Below, piece after piece: positions 58,943 to 64,000 of a stretch of DNA of 64,000 nucleotides. Under the pieces are notes generated by a model. That model made no database searches. It was not told where the DNA came from and was given only the letters and a program-made list of their open reading frames with translations. The position numbers and the translations under genes are program-made. Position 1 is the stretch's first letter, and every line of letters starts with the position of its first letter. Source of the stretch: Ehretia macrophylla (lineage: Eukaryota; Streptophyta; Magnoliopsida; Boraginales; Ehretiaceae); NCBI GenBank assembly GCA_037974665.1, contig CM075767.1, positions 87,818,644 through 87,882,643 of the forward strand, in the 5' to 3' direction.

Positions 58943-59062
58943 GGGTGCGATCATACCAGCACTAATGCACTTGATCCCATCAGAACTCCGAAATTAAGGG
59001 TGCTTGGGCGAGAGTAGTACTCGGATGTGTGACTCCCAGGGAAGTCCTCGTGTTGCACCCCC
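58943..59062 (+). rRNA. 5S rRNA gene
   Basis: Full length. It has GCACTTGATCCC, GAAATTAAGGGTGC in the A box, TACTCGGATGTGTGACTCCC in box C and CAGGGAAG. The internal promoter is clearly altered. Confidence 0.93.
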
Positions 59063-59619
59063 CTTTTAAATATTTTTTGCTCCGGTTAGGGTTTCCAAGA
59101 TACTTTATCCTCCACATTTCTATTATCGAATCACGCGGCATCTTGGGAAACACACCTTGGCTTCACGTGGAAGCTGGGCCAGCAAACAGAGGGCGTAGGG
59201 CTTGTGACCAGGTCTCCGTCGCTCCGGTGCCCATAACTTTTGATCTGTAAGGAGTTACGCGGCGCACAGCATACCGTTGCAAAGCTCTACGAGAGCTCTA
59301 CGACAGGGGCAGCTAGCATGCTTGCTGTGCCATTTTTGGAGTCTAAAATCGAACATTTTCATCAGTTTCGGGCCACTTTTCTAATTTTGCTATGTTTTTC
59401 CATCCCGGATCGTACATCATGAGTTGTTAAAAGGACGACAAACTTACTCGCAGTATATTAGAGGGCCCTACAGCGCGTTGATATCCCGTCTTGCGAGGAT
59501 TCTATGTTGTTGAAGCCAATGTGTTGTCGTTAAGCCCATCGGGCCTTCTGAATGGGTCATCTCTCTACGCTGGGATTGTGAACCGTTAACACATAAAAGA
59601 ATTGTGGCCTCAACATGAC

Positions 59620-59739
59620 GGGTACGATCATACCAGCACTAATGCATCGGATTCCATCAGAACTCTGAAGTTAAGGGTTCTTGGGTGAGATTAGTACTAA
59701 GATAAGTGACCCCCTGGGAATTCCTCGTGTTGCACCCCC
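59620..59739 (+). rRNA. 5S rRNA gene, diverged
   Basis: Full length. It has GGGTACGATC, GCATCGGATTCC, AAGGGTTCTTGGGTGAGATTAG across the A box and intermediate element, and ACTAAGATAAGTGACC in box C. It is a likely pseudogene. Confidence 0.92.
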
Positions 59740-60296
59740 ATTTTCAATTTTTTTTGCTCCGGTTATGGTCGCCAAGATAGTTTATTTGCCACATTTCTAT
59801 TATCGAATCCCACGGCACCTTGGGCAAGACAACTTCGCTTCACGTGGAGGCTGGGCCAGCAAACCGAGGGCGTAGGGATTGTGACCAGGTCTCCGTTGCT
59901 CCGGTGCCCATAACTTTTGATCCGTAAGGAGTTACGCGGCGCACAGCATACCGTTGCAAAGCTCTCCGAGAGCTCTACGACGGGGGTAGCAAGCTTGTTC
60001 GCTGTGCCCTTTTTGGAGCCCAATATCGAACATTTTCATCAATTTCGAGCCACTTTTCTTCTTTTGCTCTGTATTTCCGTCTGGGATCGTACGTTGTGAG
60101 TTGTTAAAAGGATGACAACCTTACTCGCGTGACATTAGAGGGCCCTACAACACGTCGATATCACGTCTTGCGAGGATGTTGCGTTATTGAATCGGATTGT
60201 TTGTCGTTAAGCCCATTAGGCCTTCTAAATGGGCCATCTCTTTTGGCTGGGACTGTGAACCGTTAACACATAAAGGAATTGTGCGCTCAACATGAT

Positions 60297-60416
60297 GAGT
60301 GCGATCATACCACTAGTAATGCAACGAATCCCATCAGAACTCCGAAGTTAAACGTGCTTGGGCGAGAGTAGTACTAGGATGGGTAACCTCCTGGGAAGTC
60401 CCCGTGTTGTACCCCC
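60297..60416 (+). rRNA. 5S rRNA gene
   Basis: Full length, starting GAGTGCGATC. It has CCACTAGTAATGCAACGAATCCC, AAACGTGC in the A box, GGGTAACCTCC in box C and TCCCCGTGTTGTACC. It is the partner of the copy at 62327 in the higher-order repeat. Confidence 0.94.
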
Positions 60417-60973
60417 ATTTTCAATTTTTTTTTCTTCGGTTAGGGTTGCCAAGATAATTTATCCACCACATTTCTATTATCGAATCCCACGACATCCTGG
60501 GCAAGACAACTTCGCTTCACGTGGAGGTTGGTCCAGCAAACCGAGGGCTTAGTGCTTGTGACCAGGTCTCCGTCGCTCCGGTGCCCATAACTTTTGATCA
60601 GTAAGGAGTTACGTGGAGCACAGCATACCGTTGCAAAGCCCTCTGAGAGCTCTACGATGGGGGCAACTAGCTTGGTCGCTGTGCCTATTTTTGGAGCCCA
60701 AAATCAAATGTTTTCACCAGTTTCGGGCCACTTTTCTTCTTTTGCTCTATTTTTCCGTCATGATTGTACGTCGTGAGCTATTAAAAGGACGACAGCCTTA
60801 CTCGCGGGACATTAGAGGGCCCTACAACGCGTCGATATCACGTCCTGCAAGGATGCTGCGTTGTTGAAGCGGATGGGTTGTCGTTAAGCCCATTGGGCCT
60901 TTGGAATGGGCCATCTCTCTAGGCTGGGACTGTGAACCGTTAACACATAAAAGAATTGTGTGCTCAACATGAT

Positions 60974-61093
60974 GGGTGCGATCATACCAACACTAATGCA
61001 CCGGTTCCCCTCAGAACTCTGAAGTTAAGCGTGCTTGGGCGAGAGTAGTACTAGGATGGGTAACCCCGTGGGAAGTCCTCATGTTGCACCCCC
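60974..61093 (+). rRNA. 5S rRNA gene
   Basis: Full length. It has CCAACACT, CGGTTCCCCTCAG, CTCTGAAG, and GGGTAACCCCGTGGG in box C. The A box is intact. The T-run after it is expanded. Confidence 0.95.
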
Positions 61094-61649
61094 CTTTTCA
61101 ATTTTTTTTTTTTTCCGGTTAGGGTTGCCAAGGTAATTTATCCACCACATTTCTATTAACGAATACCACGACATCCTGGGCAAGACAACTTCGCTTCACG
61201 TGGAGGCTGGTCCAGCAAACCGAGGGCTTAGTGCTTGTGACCAGGTCTCTGTCGCTCCGGTACCCATAACTTTTGATCAGTAAGGAGTTACGTGGCACAC
61301 AACATACCGTTGCAAAGCTCTCCGAGAGATCTACGATGGCAGCAGCCAGCTTGCTGTGCCCATTTTTGGAGCCCAAAATTGAACGTTTTCACCTGTTTCG
61401 GGATACTTTTCTTCTTTTGCTCTATTTTGTCGTACAGAATCGTACGTCGTGAGCTGTTAAAAGGATAACAACGTTACTCGCGGGACAATAGAGGACCCTA
61501 CAACGTGTCGATATCACGTCTTGCGAGGATGCTACATTGTTGAAGCGGATGGGTTGTTGTTAAGCCCATTGGGCCTTCTGAATGGGACATCTCTCTAGGT
61601 TGGGACTGTGAACCGTTGACACATAAATGAATTGTGCCCTCAACATGGC

Positions 61650-61769
61650 GGGGGCGATCATACCAGGACTAATGCAACGGATCCTATCCGAACTCCGAAG
61701 TTAAGTGTGCTTGGGCGAGAGTAGTACTAGGATGACTGACCCCCTGGGAAGTCCTCGTGTTGCACCCCC
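61650..61769 (+). rRNA. 5S rRNA gene
   Basis: Full length. It starts GGGGGCGATC and has CCAGGACTAATGCAACGG, CCTATCCGAAC, AAGTGTGC in the A box and GGATGACTGACC in box C. Confidence 0.94.
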
Positions 61770-62326
61770 CTTTTCAATTTTTTTTGCTCCGGTTAGGGTA
61801 GCCAAGATACTTTATCTACCACATTTCTATTATCAAATCCCACGATACTTTGGGCAAGACAACTTCGCTTCACGTGGAGGCTGGGCCCGCAAACCGAGGG
61901 CGTAGGGCTTGTGACCAGGTCTCCGTCGCTCCGGTGCCCATAACTTTTCATCCGTAAGGCGTTACGCAACGCACAGCATACCGTTGCAAAGCTCTCCGAG
62001 AGCTCTACGACGGGGGTAGCAAGCTTGTTCGCTGTGCCCTTTTTGGAGCCCAATATCGAACATATTCATCAGTTTCGGGCCATTTTTCTTCTTTTGCTCT
62101 GTATTTCCATCCCGGATCGTACGTTGTGAGTTGTTAAAAGGAAGACAACATTACTCGCGTGACATTAGAGGGCCCTACACCGCGTCGATATCACATCTTG
62201 CGAGGATGTTACGTTGTTGAATCGGATTGTTTGTCGTTAATCCCATTAGGCCTTCTAAATGGGCCATCTCTTTTGGCTGGGACTGTGAACCGTTAACACA
62301 TAAAGGAATTGTGCGCTCACCTTGAT

Positions 62327-62446
62327 GAGTGCGATCATACTAGTAGTAATGCAACGAATCCCATCAGAACTCCAAAGTTAAGCGTGCTTGGGCGAGAGTA
62401 GTACTTGGATGGGTAACCCCCTCAGAAGTCCTCGTGTTGCACCCCC
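62327..62446 (+). rRNA. 5S rRNA gene
   Basis: Full length, starting GAGTGCGATC. It has ACTAGTAGTAATGCAACGAATCCC-type changes, CTCCAAAG, TACTTGGATGGGTAACC and CCCTCAGAAG. The A box core is intact. It is the higher-order-repeat partner of 60297. Confidence 0.94.
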
Positions 62447-63004
62447 CTTTTCAATTTTATTTTCTCCGGTTAGGGTTGCCAAGATAATTTATCCACCACA
62501 TTTCTATTATCAAATCCCACGGCACCATGGGCAAGACAACTTCGCTTTACGTGGAGGGTGGGCCAACAAACCGAGGACGTAGTACTTGTGACCAGGTCTC
62601 CATCGCTTCGGTGGCCATAACTTTTGATCAGTAAGGTGTTACGTGGCGCACAGCATACCGTTGCAAAGCCCTCTGAGAGCTCTACGACGGGGGCAGCTAG
62701 CTTGGTCGTTGTGCCTATTTTTGGAGCCCAAAATCGAATGTTTTCATCAGTTTCGGGCCACTTTGCTTATTTAGCTATGTTTTTCTATCCCGGATTGTGC
62801 GTCATGAGCGGTTAAAAGGACGACAACCTTACTCATGGGACATTAGAGGGCCCTACAACGCGTCGAGATCACGTCTTGCGAGGATGGTGCGTTGTTGAAG
62901 CTGATGGGTTGGCGTTAAGCCCATTGGGCCTTCTGAATGTGCCATTTCTCTAAGTTGGGACTGTGGACCGTTAACACATAAAGGAATTGTGCCCTCAACA
63001 TGAT

Positions 63005-63106
63005 GGGTACGATCACACCAGCACTAATGCACCGGATCCCATCAAAACTCCGAGTTAAGCGTGGTTGGGCGATAGTAGTACTAGGATGGGTGACCCCCTA
63101 GGAAGT
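63005..63106 (+). rRNA. 5S rRNA, copy lacking its 3' end
   Basis: The gene runs to CTAGGAAGT and then jumps into ATTTTCAATTTTTTTT, so about the last 14-16 nt (which pair with the 5' end in the closing stem) are missing. There is also CTCCGAGTTAAG (one base short) and GTGGTTGGGCGATAG. It cannot make a normal 5S rRNA. Confidence 0.92.
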
Positions 63107-63666
63107 ATTTTCAATTTTTTTTGCTCCGGCTAGGGTTGCCAAGATAATTTACCCACCACATTTCTATTATCGAATCCCATGGTACCCTGGGCAAGACAAC
63201 TTCGCTTCACGTGGAGGCTGGGCCAGCAAACCGAGGGCATAGTGCTTGTGACCAGGTCTCTGTCGCTCCGATGCCCATAACTTTTGATCAGTAGGGAGTT
63301 ACGTGGCGCACATCATACCATTGCAAAGCTCTCCGAGAGCTTTACGACGGGAGCAGCCAGCTTGCTCGATGTGCCCATTTTTGGAGCCCAAAATCGGACG
63401 TTTTCACCTCTTTTGGGAGACTTTTCTTCTTTTGCTCTATTTTTCCGTACCGGATCGTACGTCGTGAGCTGTTAAAAGGATGACAACCTTACTCACAGGA
63501 CAATAGAGGGCCCTACAACGCGTCAATATCACGTCTTGCGAGGATGTTGCTTTGTTGAAGCGGATGGGTTGTCGTTAAGCCCATTGGGCCTTCTTAATGG
63601 GCCATCTCTTTCTAGGCTGAGACTGTGAACCGTTAACAAATAAAGGAATTGTGCCCTCAACATGAC

Positions 63667-63786
63667 TGGTGCGATCATACCAGCACTAATGCACCCGATC
63701 CCATCTGAACTCTGAAGTTAAGCGTGCTTGGGTGAGAATAGTACTAGGATGGGTGACCCCCTGGGAAGTCCTCGGGTTGCACCCCC
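63667..63786 (+). rRNA. 5S rRNA gene
   Basis: Full length, starting TGGTGCGATC. It has CACCCGATCCCATCTG, CTCTGAAG, TTGGGTGAGAATAG in the intermediate element and CTCGGGTTGC at the 3' end. The A box and box C are intact. Confidence 0.94.
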
Positions 63787-64000
63787 TTTTCAATTTTTTT
63801 TTGTCCGGTTAGGGTTGCCAAGATACTTTATCCTCCACATTTCTATTACCGAATCCCACGTCACCTTGGGCAAGACAACTTCGCTTCACGTGGAGGCTGG
63901 GCCAGCAAACCGAGGGTGTAGTGCCTGTGACCAAGTCTCCGTCGCTCCGGTGCCCATAACTTTTGATCCATAAGGAGTTACACGGCGCACAACGTACCGT

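Larger units (their letters stand above)
59620..63666 (+). repeat. Three-unit higher-order repeat in the 5S array
   Basis: Units starting 59620, 60297, 60974 correspond to units starting 61650, 62327, 63005, at distances of 2030, 2030 and 2031 bp. Shared rare variants include GGGTAGCAAGCTTGTTCGC, GAGCCCAATATCG, GAATCGGATTGTTTGTCG, the gene start GAGTGCGATC with TAATGCAACGAATCCC, AGCCCTCTGAGAGC with CTTGGTCG, GATCAGTAAGG/GATCAGTAGGG, and TTTTCACCTGTTT/TTTTCACCTCTTT. The pattern implies duplication of a 2.03-kb trimer after the units had diverged. Confidence 0.82.
58547..64000 (+). repeat. 5S rDNA array, block 4 (8 genes)
   Basis: Eight 5S genes lie from 58943 to 63786 with spacings of 676-678 bp, and 662 for the last step, and the array runs off the window edge. 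Spacers are of normal type without genes. From 59620 the units form a three-unit higher-order repeat. Confidence 0.96.

Noticed and set aside
1-64000. CRISPR arrays, operons, bacterial genes, tRNA or 35S rRNA genes
   Set aside because: No direct-repeat/spacer arrays, no bacterial gene layout, and no tRNA or large rRNA sequence was recognised. The tRNA-like words are only primer sites of retroelements.

Overview
The window is nuclear DNA of a flowering plant. Two things show this: a tandem array of plant-type 5S rRNA genes (120-nt genes in a unit of about 677 bp, all on the + strand) and several large Ty3/gypsy chromovirus fossils with initiator-tRNA-Met primer sites. The array carries 5S genes only, so it is the separate arrangement not linked to 35S rDNA. 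I cannot name the species. I see no ordinary host protein-coding gene. The many short frames in the 5S spacers and LTRs are chance frames.

Layout: 1-2328, reversed LTR of family 1 (element A) that cuts into a 5S gene. 2329-4369, 5S array block 1. 4365-21132, element B (+, family 1): a partial 3' internal piece, LTR, internal region carrying a tandem triplication of the RT-to-integrase part, LTR. 21133-34886, 5S block 2 with 20 genes. 34887-55142, element CE (-, family 1), flanked by a 5-bp target duplication and interrupted by a nested stack: an LTR-like fragment F (38480-39876 and 49383-49656) that holds element D (+, family 2, 39877-49382). 55143-56250, 5S block 3. 56251-58546, solo LTR of family 2 (-). 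58547-64000, 5S block 4.

I count 34 5S copies: 32 near full length and two cut by retroelements. Each has an upstream TATA-like box, a C at -1, the internal control region and a downstream T-run. Nearly every copy carries its own substitutions, many at CpG sites. This suggests weak homogenisation and a largely silent, methylated array. The last six genes form two copies of a three-unit higher-order repeat.

The retroelements look like the Tekay/Del group of chromoviruses: long LTRs (2.3-3.6 kb), two CCHC knuckles, and a chromodomain-like end after the integrase. All are broken copies and are treated as fossils. By-eye sampling puts the LTR pairs at roughly 2% (D), 3-4% (CE) and 5% (B) difference, which agrees with the nesting order (D youngest). 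The most unusual signal is a splice-donor-like and splice-acceptor-like pair kept in both LTR families. It frames a 1.26-1.8 kb segment followed by a short acidic reading frame. I found no new enzymatic, defence or toxin system.
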